Shown here piece by piece: positions 8,246 through 18,111 of a DNA stretch of 64,000 nucleotides. The position numbers were made by a program, and so were the translations under genes. Origin of the DNA: Legionella bononiensis (lineage in GTDB: Bacteria > Pseudomonadota > Gammaproteobacteria > Legionellales > Legionellaceae). Location of the stretch: assembly GCF_016786215.1 (NCBI RefSeq), contig NZ_JADOBG010000022.1, positions 496,001 to 560,000 on the forward strand, given 5' to 3'. The first letter of the stretch is position 1, and the number at the start of each line of letters is the position of its first letter. The notes under the pieces are model-generated. The model was not told the DNA's origin. It searched no databases and was given only the letters and a program-made list of their open reading frames with translations.

Positions 8246-10605
8246 TGAGCTTAAATAAGAAATTATTTCGTGATTTATTCAAACTTAAAGGCCAGGTCAT
8301 CACTATTGCTCTGGTTGTCTGTAGTGGGATTAGTGTTCTGATTTCATCATTCAGTACCTATCAATCCTTGTCTCAGGCTCAACAGACGTTTTACTCCGAT
8401 TATCATTTTGCAGAGGTGTTCGCGACTTTAAAACGAGCACCTGATGCCATGCAAAAAAGGATAGGAGAAATTCCAGGCGTATCTCAAGTCGAGACGCGCA
8501 TAGTTGAAGACGTCACTCTGGATTTGCCTTGGTTACAAGAACCGGCTATTGGACGTTTTATATCCATCCCCGATTCAAGGCCATCTCATTTGAATCAGTT
8601 ATTTTTGCGTAAAGGACGTTTGCTTGAGGCTGGCAAAGCAAATGAAGTCTTGGTTAATGAAGGATTCGCCGAAGCAAACTCTATAAAGCCAGGGGATCAG
8701 ATTTATGCCCTGTTAAATGGTCATCGGCAACTCCTGCGTATAGCAGGCATCGTTTTATCTCCAGAATACGTCTATGCAATTCGTGGTGAAGATCTCCTCC
8801 CTGATAATAAACACTTTGGGGTATTCTGGATGAATCATAAAGCATTAAGTGCTGCGTTTGGAATGCAGGAAGGATTTAATGATATCAGTTTAACTCTGGC
8901 GCCCAACGCCTCAGAACAATTAGTTCGCAACAAGCTGGAACAATTATTCCAGGATTACGGTCTATCGATTACCTATCCCAGGAAAGAACAAGTCTCAGAT
9001 CGATTCGTTACGAATGAAATTAAGCAACAAAAGATAATCGCCTCCGTTATTCCACCTATTTTCCTGATTGTCGCTTCTTTTTTATTAAATTTTGTTACTG
9101 GACGGCTGGTTCAAAACCAACGAGAACAAATTGCTCTATTAAAAGCACTAGGTTATACCAATGCGTCAATTATCTTCTATTATTCAAAACTCGTGTTGGT
9201 TATCGTTTTTTTGGGAGCCATCCTGGGGATAGGCCTTGGTGCCTGGTTTGGTAAATTAATGACTCAGCTCTATGCTGAATACTTCCGATTTCCCATGTTC
9301 ATTTATTCATTTTCCGAACAAGCCGCAATCATAGGGGTTTTGGTCAGTTTATTTTCTGCTGGATCCGGAGCCTTAAGATCAATACATCAAGTAGTGAATC
9401 TGGCTCCAGCGGTAGCAATGCGTCCACCAGCGCCCCCCATCTATAGAACACTACGCCTGGAACGTATTGGTTTATTATCTCGTTGTTCGGCAAGCGCGAA
9501 AATGTTTTATCGCCATACCTTCAGACATTTATTTCGGACTGTTATCACTTCCGTAGGAATTGCTTTAGCAATGGCCATAGTTATATTAGGCCTCTTTTGG
9601 CAGGACGCAATCCAATATTTAATAAAGACACAATTTTTAATGTCACAAAAACAAGATGCAACCGTATCGTTTACTCAACAAGTACAAGATAACGTACTCA
9701 TTGAACTAAAACATGTCAAAGGGATACTCAATACTGAAGGCTACCGTATTTCCCCTGCGCTATTAAGCAGTCAAAATTACTCCGAACAAACGGCATTATT
9801 TGGCATTCCATCTGACGCCAAATTAAAGGTAATCCTCGATGAATATGAAAACCCAATCTCTATACCTGAAAACGCGCTGGTGCTAAGTAAAGGCTTGGCT
9901 GAGCGATTGCATGTAACTCAGGGAGACTGGATTCAGATCAATATGCTTGAAGGGAACAGGGCAAAAACCAGGCTTGAAGTTCAAGGCATAGTTAATGATT
10001 ATGTAGGAATGTTCGCTTATACGAATATTCGTTTAATTAATCGAATACTGAATGAAGATCACCTGATAAATCGTGCCGGTATTTCCATTGATCATCACTA
10101 CATTAATCAATTGTATAAACAAATCAAACAGATCCCTAAAGTAAGTTCGATAACGTTTAACAATTCAATTGTTCAAACATTCAAAGAAACCTTTGCAAAA
10201 CACATACTGGTTTTTACTTCGATATTAACCGGGTTTGCACTCGTTATTGCGATAGCTGTTGTTTATAACAATGCCATCATTATTCTTGCTGAACGTTCTT
10301 GGGAGTTGTCCACGTTAAGAGTATTAGGGTTCACTGAGCGCGAGGTGTCTCAAATTCTTTTTTACACTATTATTTTTGAAGTGCTATTAGCGATTCCATT
10401 GGGTATTCTCTTTGGATATTGGATATCATGGTCTATATTAGAGTTAATGCAGACTGACTGGTTTAAGATCCCGTTTATAATTGAACCAAAAACCTATGCC
10501 ATATCCATAATTGTAGTAGTGATTTCAAGTATCATCAGTATGTTTATTATTAGAAAACGAATACAACAACTCAATTTAACAGCCGTATTAAAAGTAGGTG
10601 ATTAG
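8245..10605 (+). CDS. FtsX-family ABC permease
   Basis: About 786 residues with the duplicated FtsX layout: a membrane segment near 15-35, a large periplasmic domain (about 40-265), a three-segment bundle around 270-390, a second single segment near 430-450, another periplasmic domain, and a closing three-segment bundle from about 655. This is the DevC/MacB-like permease class. The ATG at 8245 shares a base with the upstream stop (TAATG); an ATG at 8239 is also in frame. Its own stop overlaps the adaptor start. The substrate cannot be read from the sequence. Confidence 0.88.
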   Translation: MSLNKKLFRDLFKLKGQVITIALVVCSGISVLISSFSTYQSLSQAQQTFYSDYHFAEVFATLKRAPDAMQKRIGEIPGVSQVETRIVEDVTLDLPWLQEPAIGRFISIPDSRPSHLNQLFLRKGRLLEAGKANEVLVNEGFAEANSIKPGDQIYALLNGHRQLLRIAGIVLSPEYVYAIRGEDLLPDNKHFGVFWMNHKALSAAFGMQEGFNDISLTLAPNASEQLVRNKLEQLFQDYGLSITYPRKEQVSDRFVTNEIKQQKIIASVIPPIFLIVASFLLNFVTGRLVQNQREQIALLKALGYTNASIIFYYSKLVLVIVFLGAILGIGLGAWFGKLMTQLYAEYFRFPMFIYSFSEQAAIIGVLVSLFSAGSGALRSIHQVVNLAPAVAMRPPAPPIYRTLRLERIGLLSRCSASAKMFYRHTFRHLFRTVITSVGIALAMAIVILGLFWQDAIQYLIKTQFLMSQKQDATVSFTQQVQDNVLIELKHVKGILNTEGYRISPALLSSQNYSEQTALFGIPSDAKLKVILDEYENPISIPENALVLSKGLAERLHVTQGDWIQINMLEGNRAKTRLEVQGIVNDYVGMFAYTNIRLINRILNEDHLINRAGISIDHHYINQLYKQIKQIPKVSSITFNNSIVQTFKETFAKHILVFTSILTGFALVIAIAVVYNNAIIILAERSWELSTLRVLGFTEREVSQILFYTIIFEVLLAIPLGILFGYWISWSILELMQTDWFKIPFIIEPKTYAISIIVVVISSIISMFIIRKRIQQLNLTAVLKVGD

Positions 10606-11807
10606 TGCCAGTACTTAATCCAAACATTAAAAAATACATTGGGCTGTCTCTTATTTTAGCCTTATGTTTCAGTATTATTTTTTGGTTATTCCTGCCTTCA
10701 CCGATCAAGGTGCAACTGGCGGTAGTTCACTATGGTCCTTATTCAGAATACATAGAAGATGATGCAAAAACCCGAGCGATTAATATATACACCGTCACCG
10801 CCCCAGTGATGGGAAAATTACTCAGGATTAACTACCTTGAAGGAGATACTGTACACCAGAATGACATACTGGCAACCCTTCTACCGGCCTTACCATCATT
10901 ACTTGATGTTCGTGCCAAAGATCAACTGGAGCAAGAATTAGGCGCGGCAGAAGCCCGATACGAAGAAGCCAAAGCCATGTTAGAACAAGCCAAAGCCGCA
11001 TTAGATACTGCCCTTTCGGATTTTAATAGAAAAAAAGCGTTAGTAGAGAAAGGATATGTCAGTCCAAGTGACATAGAACATACTGAATTAGAGTACAAAC
11101 TGAAACAGAAAATCGTTCATGCTGCAGAACGAAAAGTGCATAGTGCCGAACACGATATTGAAAAAATTAAAGCCTCTTTAACCGCCACTGAATCGAATCA
11201 AAACTACTCTAAAGAAAAAATTAACCTCCTCGCTCCAATCTCTGGAACGATATTACGTATTAACCAAAAAAGTGAAAGTACCCTCAATGTAGGTACCAAT
11301 ATAATGGAACTGGCTGACGTGACTCAATTGGAGATTGTAGCGGATGTCCTGAGCACTGACGCGGCTCAAATCCCCAATAAAGCAAAAGTATTAATTAAAC
11401 GATGGGGTGGACCTGTAGATTTAAAAGGTACCGTGCGCACCATTGAGCCCAGTGGCTATACTAAAATTTCAGCTCTGGGCGTTGAAGAGCAACGGGTAAA
11501 TGTCATTATCGATATTACTTCTCCTCATGAACAATGGAATAATCTTGGAGATGAGTTTCGAGTTGATGTCGATATTTTTACATATGAATCAGAAAAAGAA
11601 TTACTGGTCCCAATGAGTGCCTTATTTCGAGACGCTGAACATTGGGCAGTATTTGTCGCTGAACATGGCAAGGCTATCAGGCGCATCATAGAAATAAAAC
11701 GTCATAATGCTGATACTGCAATTGTGGCAAACGGACTCAAGGAAGGAGAAAAAGTAGTCCTTTATCCTGGAAATTTAATCAGTAACGGGGTACGAATAAA
11801 AGAATAG
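10605..11807 (+). CDS. Periplasmic adaptor (HlyD/membrane-fusion family)
   Basis: A 400-residue adaptor starting at GTG 10605, which overlaps the permease stop by one base (TAGTG). It has one N-terminal membrane anchor (about 11-30), a biotinyl-lipoyl half (about 60-95), a long alpha-helical hairpin rich in Glu/Ala/Lys (about 105-200), the second lipoyl half (INLLAPISGTILRIN) and a beta-barrel region. With the ATPase and permease upstream it makes an inner-membrane plus adaptor assembly like DevBCA or MacAB. No outer-membrane channel gene is adjacent, so it would need a TolC-like partner coded elsewhere. Confidence 0.88.
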   Translation: MPVLNPNIKKYIGLSLILALCFSIIFWLFLPSPIKVQLAVVHYGPYSEYIEDDAKTRAINIYTVTAPVMGKLLRINYLEGDTVHQNDILATLLPALPSLLDVRAKDQLEQELGAAEARYEEAKAMLEQAKAALDTALSDFNRKKALVEKGYVSPSDIEHTELEYKLKQKIVHAAERKVHSAEHDIEKIKASLTATESNQNYSKEKINLLAPISGTILRINQKSESTLNVGTNIMELADVTQLEIVADVLSTDAAQIPNKAKVLIKRWGGPVDLKGTVRTIEPSGYTKISALGVEEQRVNVIIDITSPHEQWNNLGDEFRVDVDIFTYESEKELLVPMSALFRDAEHWAVFVAEHGKAIRRIIEIKRHNADTAIVANGLKEGEKVVLYPGNLISNGVRIKE

Positions 11808-11820
11808 ATCATGGATTAGA

Positions 11821-12903
11821 TTATAATGACCCCGTGTTTTTTAGAGCGTATTCTTCAGGTGTTTCTGACAATTCCGTGTTTTCTGGAATGATATCGAGCT
11901 TACTAACATCATTCGCTCTTTTTGTAAAAATTGATGAGCTTAACAAAGGGCTCTTGGACGTATTATTATCTAGAAATGTTATAGAATCCCGAAACTCTTC
12001 TAATGCGGGTAGTCTGAACGAGGTACTCGACTCGACCATGGCTTTGAATTTTTCATCATCAAGAGAGTCATAAAATCCACCTAGCTCCTTCCATAATTTC
12101 TTCGTAACAGGCTCTTTAATCGATTCCCAAATTGGCAGAATATTGTCTTGAAGTTTAATCATTAATTCCATTAAATGCAGATATTCTGCTTCTGATTTTA
12201 ACGGAAGCATTTTTTGCAGATAGTTCATAGAAACACCGGAAAGAATCTTGTTTTTTCTAGATTCAAGAGCCCGCTCTAATGCATATTCAAGATTAATAAA
12301 CTCGTCAAGCTCAGGTTCATAAATAAAAACCTGCCCTTTTTCCAACTCATAATACCATCCATGAATTGTCAACTCTTTACGCGCCATTTTCTCGTCGATC
12401 AGTGGATAAGTTTTTAAATGTTTCATTTGATGCACAATATTCTTTTTAGTAGCAATCTCAAGTTCTCGAGCCGGATCAGTCAATTCATTTGTTCGCGCTG
12501 CCTTCATTTCTTCTAACACAGCGTGAGAGTGACCAAGCCAAGATGCTACGCCAGGCAATTGGTCTTCAATATGTGGCGTTAATAATCCTTTCATTGCACC
12601 GCAATTTGAATGACCACAAATGATAATGTCTTTTATATCTAATACATTTAATGCGTATTCCAGAGCAGCAGCTTCGCTAAAACTTGATGGATAAGGCGGA
12701 ATAATGTTACCTATATTACGTATGCTGAATAAATCACCTGGATCTGCTTGAGTAATAAGACTTGGAACAATTCTTGAGTCAGAGCACGTTATAAATAGTG
12801 TTTCCGGATTCTGTTTAACACTTAATTGTTCAAATAAATCTTTCATCCCCTGAAAAGGTTTTTTCTTAAATTCAAGTAATCCGAGCATCAATTTAATTAA
12901 CAT
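11821..12903 (-). CDS. Beta-carbonic anhydrase with ~155-residue C-terminal extension
   Basis: Residues 1-205 are a beta-class carbonic anhydrase, which interconverts CO2 and bicarbonate. The zinc ligands C40, H98 and C101 and the catalytic Asp/Arg pair (C40-S-D42-S-R44) are present, with the GHSxCGA motif. Family members are usually about 200-230 residues; here a further ~155 follow, mostly helical and charged, ending in a Glu-rich polar tail. No known domain is recognised in the extension. It could be a regulatory or targeting region, or a translocation signal. It converges with the exporter operon 14 bp away. Confidence 0.88.
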   Translation of the reverse strand: MLIKLMLGLLEFKKKPFQGMKDLFEQLSVKQNPETLFITCSDSRIVPSLITQADPGDLFSIRNIGNIIPPYPSSFSEAAALEYALNVLDIKDIIICGHSNCGAMKGLLTPHIEDQLPGVASWLGHSHAVLEEMKAARTNELTDPARELEIATKKNIVHQMKHLKTYPLIDEKMARKELTIHGWYYELEKGQVFIYEPELDEFINLEYALERALESRKNKILSGVSMNYLQKMLPLKSEAEYLHLMELMIKLQDNILPIWESIKEPVTKKLWKELGGFYDSLDDEKFKAMVESSTSFRLPALEEFRDSITFLDNNTSKSPLLSSSIFTKRANDVSKLDIIPENTELSETPEEYALKNTGSL

Positions 12904-13145
12904 CGTTTTCCTTATATTTTCTTTACATAATTCATAAATTTAAGACAAATTAGCATAGTATTAAATAATCGTAAAGCAATGTTTCAGTATTGTAAGCAAC
13001 ACAATATTCTAATGAAGTGAGATGGGCAGAACAATAAGATACGCCCTGAACAATAAAGATGTTTTTAGCTATCATTTGCAGTCACTGCAGCCATAAGATA
13101 TTCTGAAACTATTGAAGTGAAAACCAATATAAAATTAGAGAACTG

Positions 13146-14393
13146 ATGACTGATACTCAATCCTCAAAAGGAAAAATAATTTTAATATTGATTAGCATCG
13201 TCGTGCTCCTTCTCTTTTTAATTAATTTCATATTGACCTATCTTGCCAATCTTTTTATATCCAATACCATCGTTCCTCAAATTAATAATCAAAAGGATGC
13301 TGTTACTTTTTATGCACATGTTCGTTTGTTCCCGTCCATAAAATTAAGTATTGATAATTTTGAATACAAACAAGACAATAAATCCATTATCAAAATAGAT
13401 GAGGTATCCGTTAAAATTGCTTTTTGGCAATTATTTAGTAAAAAACTGCATATAACAAAACTGTCCATCAATGATGGCGTTATTAATCTTTATAATATTC
13501 CGCAGATAAAATGGAAAGAACATACAAAAACTGCCGAACCAAAAGAAAAGAAACCGGAACACCGCGAAGAAATTAAAACAGTTCGGGATACCACGAGTCA
13601 GAAATCGTCTTTTTTTTCACTGGATAAAATTGAATTAACAAACCTGCAAATCAATTATTCGCCCTCGCAATCGAGTCAACCAATTTATTTAAAAAGCATT
13701 CAATACGATAATACTCTAACAAATAACTCAGAGCATGTTGTTACTTTATCAGGTAGCTGGTGGAATGAACCCATCAATGCAACAGTTACGATCAAGCTCA
13801 ATTCAAACTACCCCATGCTAATGGCACACATCAACTTTGCTGGAAATGAACTCTTTTTAACGAGCAATACCCTAGCAAACGGCTTCCAACTGCAAACCCA
13901 TATAGCAATAAAAAACCCAGAGATTCTTGCACAATTAATATCAATAGCAAAGATGCGTTTACCTACCCAGATGAATGCCACTCTCAAGGCAGAACAGCAT
14001 CAATTAAGCATCGCGCCAATCCAGATTGTTTTCCCCAGCGCAACGCTACTAGCCACTATCACTCTCGCAGGGGAATCACCCATTATCATCCAATTGACCC
14101 TCCCCAATGCGTTGTTAACAGACCTTTCGGGTAACATAATTTATGAAGAATGTCCGCTGCCGCAAATCATGAGTATGTTACTCAAAGGAATAAATACCGA
14201 AGTGACTATTACTACACCACAAGCCGCCAATATAAATACAGAACAATCCCATATCAAAATAGATGGTCCTGGCATTCAATTTGAGGGGAATAACATACCC
14301 AGCGCACTGAAAAAAAACTTGCAAACCTGTTTTGATTATAAATTGCCCGATGAATCCAAAGTGACGAATACTCTATTCGGAAACTCCAAATGA
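13146..14393 (+). CDS. AsmA-like inner-membrane-anchored protein
   Basis: One N-terminal membrane anchor (about 10-35) is followed by a periplasmic beta-rich region. The motif around residues 55-115 (amphipathic strands, IDNFEY, IDEVSVKIAFWQLFSKKLHITKLSINDG) is typical of the AsmA/DUF748 class, whose larger members bridge the envelope for lipid transport. At 415 residues it is a short member. A Lys/Glu-rich linker at 125-150 separates two parts. A GAGA-type ribosome site precedes the ATG. No partner gene adjoins. Confidence 0.7.
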   Translation: MTDTQSSKGKIILILISIVVLLLFLINFILTYLANLFISNTIVPQINNQKDAVTFYAHVRLFPSIKLSIDNFEYKQDNKSIIKIDEVSVKIAFWQLFSKKLHITKLSINDGVINLYNIPQIKWKEHTKTAEPKEKKPEHREEIKTVRDTTSQKSSFFSLDKIELTNLQINYSPSQSSQPIYLKSIQYDNTLTNNSEHVVTLSGSWWNEPINATVTIKLNSNYPMLMAHINFAGNELFLTSNTLANGFQLQTHIAIKNPEILAQLISIAKMRLPTQMNATLKAEQHQLSIAPIQIVFPSATLLATITLAGESPIIIQLTLPNALLTDLSGNIIYEECPLPQIMSMLLKGINTEVTITTPQAANINTEQSHIKIDGPGIQFEGNNIPSALKKNLQTCFDYKLPDESKVTNTLFGNSK

Positions 14394-14562
14394 CCCCATG
14401 GTTCCTCAGGCGCGACATTGAGTCTTCACAAACACGAATCAGTTTTAGTTCCATTTGGATAATGAGATCATTAAATGCTCCGAAAGTATTCGGCATTTTT
14501 CACATTGATCTTAAAAATGACTAAAGGTAAGATACTCGCCCGCAACACCAAAAGAGATCACT

Positions 14563-14790
14563 ATGTTTTCAAAAAATACAAAAAATGGGGTTACCCCACA
14601 AGACTTACAAAAAGCCATACAGAATTTATCTGCACAACAGGAGTTGATAGCACGCCAATTAAAAGATGGCTCTATATCGCAAACTCAGGCACTGGCAGAT
14701 ACACAACGATTATCGCGCCTGCAGAGTTCATATAGGAATAACGTAGAAACCCTACTGGATGAACAAAACACTACTTATTCACCAAAATAA
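14563..14790 (+). CDS. Small helical protein, 75 residues
   Basis: The ATG is preceded by AAAGAGATCACT, an acceptable ribosome site. The product is short, hydrophilic and Gln/Leu-rich with a heptad-like pattern (about 15-65), suggesting a coiled coil. A competing frame overlaps it (14475-14735) but has no ribosome site. Family unknown. Confidence 0.5.
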   Translation: MFSKNTKNGVTPQDLQKAIQNLSAQQELIARQLKDGSISQTQALADTQRLSRLQSSYRNNVETLLDEQNTTYSPK

Positions 14791-15001
14791 GCTGACCTTC
14801 TGACCGCCAGCAATTTGGTACGAACCTGATTGCCAGCGGAACTTTGATACGCTTCGCGGTTTCAGCTCCATCACCCACCTGTTATCACAATAAATACTTC
14901 TTTTTTAATAAATTTTATCTCGTAACCAAATCTGGACATATATGAATATTTCGAGTAAATTCCCCCGAAATTTTTAAAACAAAAAATACTATCATTGGAG
15001 A

Positions 15002-16054
15002 ATGTATTTGAAAAAAGGATTTTTACTTTTATTACTCTGTGTTACGAGTCAGGTTTTTGGTTTTCAAAATACAAATAACGCTACAATTCACTCTACTCAA
15101 TCGTCTAACTCTACTTTTGTTTTTTTAGATTTGTTACTGTGGCAAATACGAGAAGTAAGTGATGATAATTGGGCTCAAATTCTTAAGCCAGCAGATGTTA
15201 ATGAACGCATTCAATTTTTAGATGTTCCATTCAAATGGGATCCTGGATTTAGAATAGGAATAGGCTATAACAACACTTCTGAGAATCCCTGGAATATTCA
15301 GCTTTATTACACCGGATATAAGACCAAAGGTGTGAATCAGGCAAGCATCAATTCAGGTGAAATTCACTCAGCCTTCGCGGGTAATTTTTATGCGAACAAT
15401 GCTGCAGGCGATGGCATATCAGGACCCTATTATCATCAAGCAGGAATACAATGGAATGTAGTGTATGATACCCTTGATCTGGAGCTTGGACGAACGATTA
15501 AAATTAACAGTATTCTAAATCTTCGTCCATTTGTCGGGCTTAAAGCTGCTGTTATCAATCAGAACGTTAATACAACCTGGCAAGAACCCTACGAACCAAC
15601 CACAAACGCAAATCCAAACCCTACACGAATAACAACGTTCTCTTCAGCAACTGAAAATATGACCAATAATTTTAAAGGATTTGGACCATCATTCGGCTTG
15701 GATACCACTTGGCATTTATTTGAGCCGGCTAATCATCAATTGAATCTGATTGGTAATTTTTCAGGCGCATTTTTAGGCGGACATTGGGCATTAGCAGACG
15801 TCTACTACGATAATACTCCGGTAACTATCACGGTCATTAATGACAGCCTGACAACGGCAGCGCCAATGGCAAAAGGATATTTAGGTATGGAATGGATAAG
15901 CGCAATAAAAAATACCCATTTGAACATCCGTCTAGGCTATGAAGGGCAAGTTTGGTTCAATCAGTTGAGATATTACACTTTCGATATGGGGAAGACGAAT
16001 GATTCTCTATTTCTACAAGGTGGTGTTTTAGATTTTTTATTCACTTTTGATTAA
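15002..16054 (+). CDS. Outer-membrane protein, Legionella MOMP-like family (copy 1)
   Basis: TTGGAG lies just before the ATG. Residues 1-20 form a signal peptide. The mature protein has the family pattern: an early LDLLLWQ strand, FKWDPGFRIGIGY, alternating aromatic beta strands, RPFVGLKAAVINQ, and a final strand ending in Phe-Asp. This resembles the Legionella_OMP family of the major outer membrane protein, a beta-barrel porin. It is the first of three tandem paralogs, which share WxPGxRxG, LxxLIGLKGGxINQxxN and GPSFGxDxxWHL motifs. Confidence 0.82.
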   Translation: MYLKKGFLLLLLCVTSQVFGFQNTNNATIHSTQSSNSTFVFLDLLLWQIREVSDDNWAQILKPADVNERIQFLDVPFKWDPGFRIGIGYNNTSENPWNIQLYYTGYKTKGVNQASINSGEIHSAFAGNFYANNAAGDGISGPYYHQAGIQWNVVYDTLDLELGRTIKINSILNLRPFVGLKAAVINQNVNTTWQEPYEPTTNANPNPTRITTFSSATENMTNNFKGFGPSFGLDTTWHLFEPANHQLNLIGNFSGAFLGGHWALADVYYDNTPVTITVINDSLTTAAPMAKGYLGMEWISAIKNTHLNIRLGYEGQVWFNQLRYYTFDMGKTNDSLFLQGGVLDFLFTFD

Positions 16055-16062
16055 GATTCATA

Positions 16063-17037
16063 ATGAAAAAACAACAAATTAGTACATGCGCTTTTTTGAG
16101 TTGCTTAAGCTTCTTAAGCGCGGCTTCAGGTGAAATAACTGTTTTTGAAGATCTTCTTTATTGGCATGCGTCTCAAGAATCAACATCAACCTGGGCATAC
16201 GTTCAAACCATTCAAATCCCTGAGCCTCCACCACCTCGCCCATCAAACACCTATACTGAACCCAATGTCTATTTTAATTGGAGTCCAGGGGTTAGAACGG
16301 GAATTCAATACGAACAACCCGCATTATTTGATACTAAATTGTATTGGACTTACTTTTCTAACAAAGCACGAGAAGCAATAACCGCCAATCCTAACGAAAT
16401 TATTCTGCCTGAGTTTTTTAATGGATTTACAGTGCAAAACGTGTTTAATGCCGCTCAATTAAACTGGAGAATAATCCTTAATATGGTCGATGCTGAAATA
16501 GGCCATAAATTTAACCCTCTTGATACGCTCATTATACGCCCATTTATAGGAATTAAAGGTGGAACCATTAACCAATCAATAAATTCCTCATGGCAAGAAA
16601 ACTTATTCAATACCACTTTATATTCCGCTACAGAACATTTAAAAAATAATTTTTGGGGAGTTGGACCAAGCTTTGGAATAGACAGTGTATGGCACCTTTA
16701 TAAAAACATTAATATCCGTAGTGATTTTGCAACTGCCCTTTTGTGGGGACATTGGAATATAAAAGATGTTTATCATCAACCAGAAGCTCTATTAGGCTTT
16801 GTTCCAGAAAAAACAGTCACTTCGAATATGAATAATTCAATGATGGGATCATTTATGACCCGAGGTTTTTTGGGGCTGGAATGGTCCTTCCAGGCAAAAG
16901 CCCAGGTAACAATTAAAGCGGGATATGAAATGCAATTTTGGAGTAACCAATTAAGGATACCCATTTTCCAAGCAGTTCCTATACATGGTGATTTGACATT
17001 ACAAGGTGCCACATGCGGTATTTCAATCAATTTATAA
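16063..17037 (+). CDS. Outer-membrane protein, Legionella MOMP-like family (copy 2)
   Basis: Starts 8 bp after copy 1 with a weak ribosome site, so it is probably translated from the same mRNA. It has a signal peptide (cleavage near SAASG), then the family motifs FEDLLYWHAS, FNWSPGVRTGIQY, RPFIGIKGGTINQSINSSWQ and GPSFGIDSVWHLY. It lacks the longer N-terminal insert of copy 1. Role expected: outer-membrane barrel, specific function unknown. The last 25 bp overlap copy 3. Confidence 0.82.
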   Translation: MKKQQISTCAFLSCLSFLSAASGEITVFEDLLYWHASQESTSTWAYVQTIQIPEPPPPRPSNTYTEPNVYFNWSPGVRTGIQYEQPALFDTKLYWTYFSNKAREAITANPNEIILPEFFNGFTVQNVFNAAQLNWRIILNMVDAEIGHKFNPLDTLIIRPFIGIKGGTINQSINSSWQENLFNTTLYSATEHLKNNFWGVGPSFGIDSVWHLYKNINIRSDFATALLWGHWNIKDVYHQPEALLGFVPEKTVTSNMNNSMMGSFMTRGFLGLEWSFQAKAQVTIKAGYEMQFWSNQLRIPIFQAVPIHGDLTLQGATCGISINL

Positions 17038-17903
17038 TTATTTCAGGGTTATTTTTTTCCTCAATTGCCTATTCCATTGATTTTTATGCTGATGCTTTGT
17101 ATTGGCAAGCATCAGAAACGGTAGATTGGGCTTTGACCAATAATTTAAGGTTACCGAATCAAATTATCGCCTATAAAACTATAGATTTTGATTTTGCGCC
17201 AGGATTTAGAGTAGGTGCAGGCTTACAAAAAGAAGATTGGAATATCAGAGCATTTTATACACGATACTATGTACAGGCTAAAGCAACTACTCAGGACAAT
17301 GTAATCTCGGCGTTTATGCCGAGCAAATTTGTCGAGACGTTTTATCAAACAGCGCAAGTCGACTTTACTATTGACTACAATATATTTGATCTTGATCTCT
17401 ATAAAAGCATTCCAGTTGGTGAATCCTTAATTCTGAATCCTCTAATCGGACTCAAAGGAGGCGCGATCAATCAACATGTAAATACCGGCTATCAGGGATT
17501 AGTCTCAGTTTTAGAGCAGGTAACCAATAATTTCACAGGCATTGGGCCAAAAATCGGCCTGGAAAGTCAATGGTCGTTTTATAAGAAAAATAATATGCAG
17601 TACAGCCTGATTGCTCATGTTGCTACTTCCTACATGTGGGGCAAATGGTCTATCTACGATACGCTCACCCGAAATGATTCAGCGCAAATTGGCTCGGTTA
17701 TAGTTGGAAAGCGAGACCTGGGCGCTTTAGCACTCCAAGGGCTTGTTGGTATCAATGTTGATTATAAAAATTTCTCCATGAACATTGGTTATGAAATTTC
17801 CGATTGGTTCAATCAATTTCAAGTTTTTGATAACGCCACGGGAACTCATACTAATGATTTAGTTTTACAAGGCGCAACCCTGGCTTTTAAATACCGTTGT
17901 TAA
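17013..17903 (+). CDS. Outer-membrane protein, Legionella MOMP-like family (copy 3)
   Basis: The ATG lies inside the end of copy 2, with AAGGTG 5 bases before it, pointing to translational coupling. The signal peptide ends near SIAYS. Family motifs are FYADALYWQASE, FDFAPGFRVGAGL, NPLIGLKGGAINQHVNTGYQ and GPKIGLESQWSFY. At 296 residues it is the shortest copy. The three genes form one operon of diverged barrels. Confidence 0.82.
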   Translation: MRYFNQFIIISGLFFSSIAYSIDFYADALYWQASETVDWALTNNLRLPNQIIAYKTIDFDFAPGFRVGAGLQKEDWNIRAFYTRYYVQAKATTQDNVISAFMPSKFVETFYQTAQVDFTIDYNIFDLDLYKSIPVGESLILNPLIGLKGGAINQHVNTGYQGLVSVLEQVTNNFTGIGPKIGLESQWSFYKKNNMQYSLIAHVATSYMWGKWSIYDTLTRNDSAQIGSVIVGKRDLGALALQGLVGINVDYKNFSMNIGYEISDWFNQFQVFDNATGTHTNDLVLQGATLAFKYRC

Positions 17904-18014
17904 GATTGCATTTAGAGGCATGATTTAGGTCTTTTCATATTCTCAATTAATCTTGTTTCTATCCTGGAGGGTCCCCATTAAATATGGCCCCTCTTGATAT
18001 GCTGTATCATTGAA

Positions 18015-18035
18015 ATGGTCAATTTTCTTGACCAT
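18015..18035. terminator. Perfect 8-bp hairpin after the OMP operon
   Basis: ATGGTCAA (18015-18022) and TTGACCAT (18028-18035) pair around TTTTC, between the third OMP gene and the amidase. There is no T tract, so it could equally be an operator for the amidase, whose start lies 77 bp downstream. Another imperfect GC-rich inverted repeat lies near 17965-17995. Confidence 0.3.
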
Positions 18036-18111
18036 ATCCTCTTTAACTGGTCTGATTATATCAATCAAAATATTGCAATTATTATGCAAATGAACTGCAT
18101 AAGGAATATTC

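Noticed and set aside
14475..14735. 86-residue frame overlapping the small gene at 14563
   Set aside because: No ribosome site and basic, irregular composition; the other frame has a good site and helical pattern.
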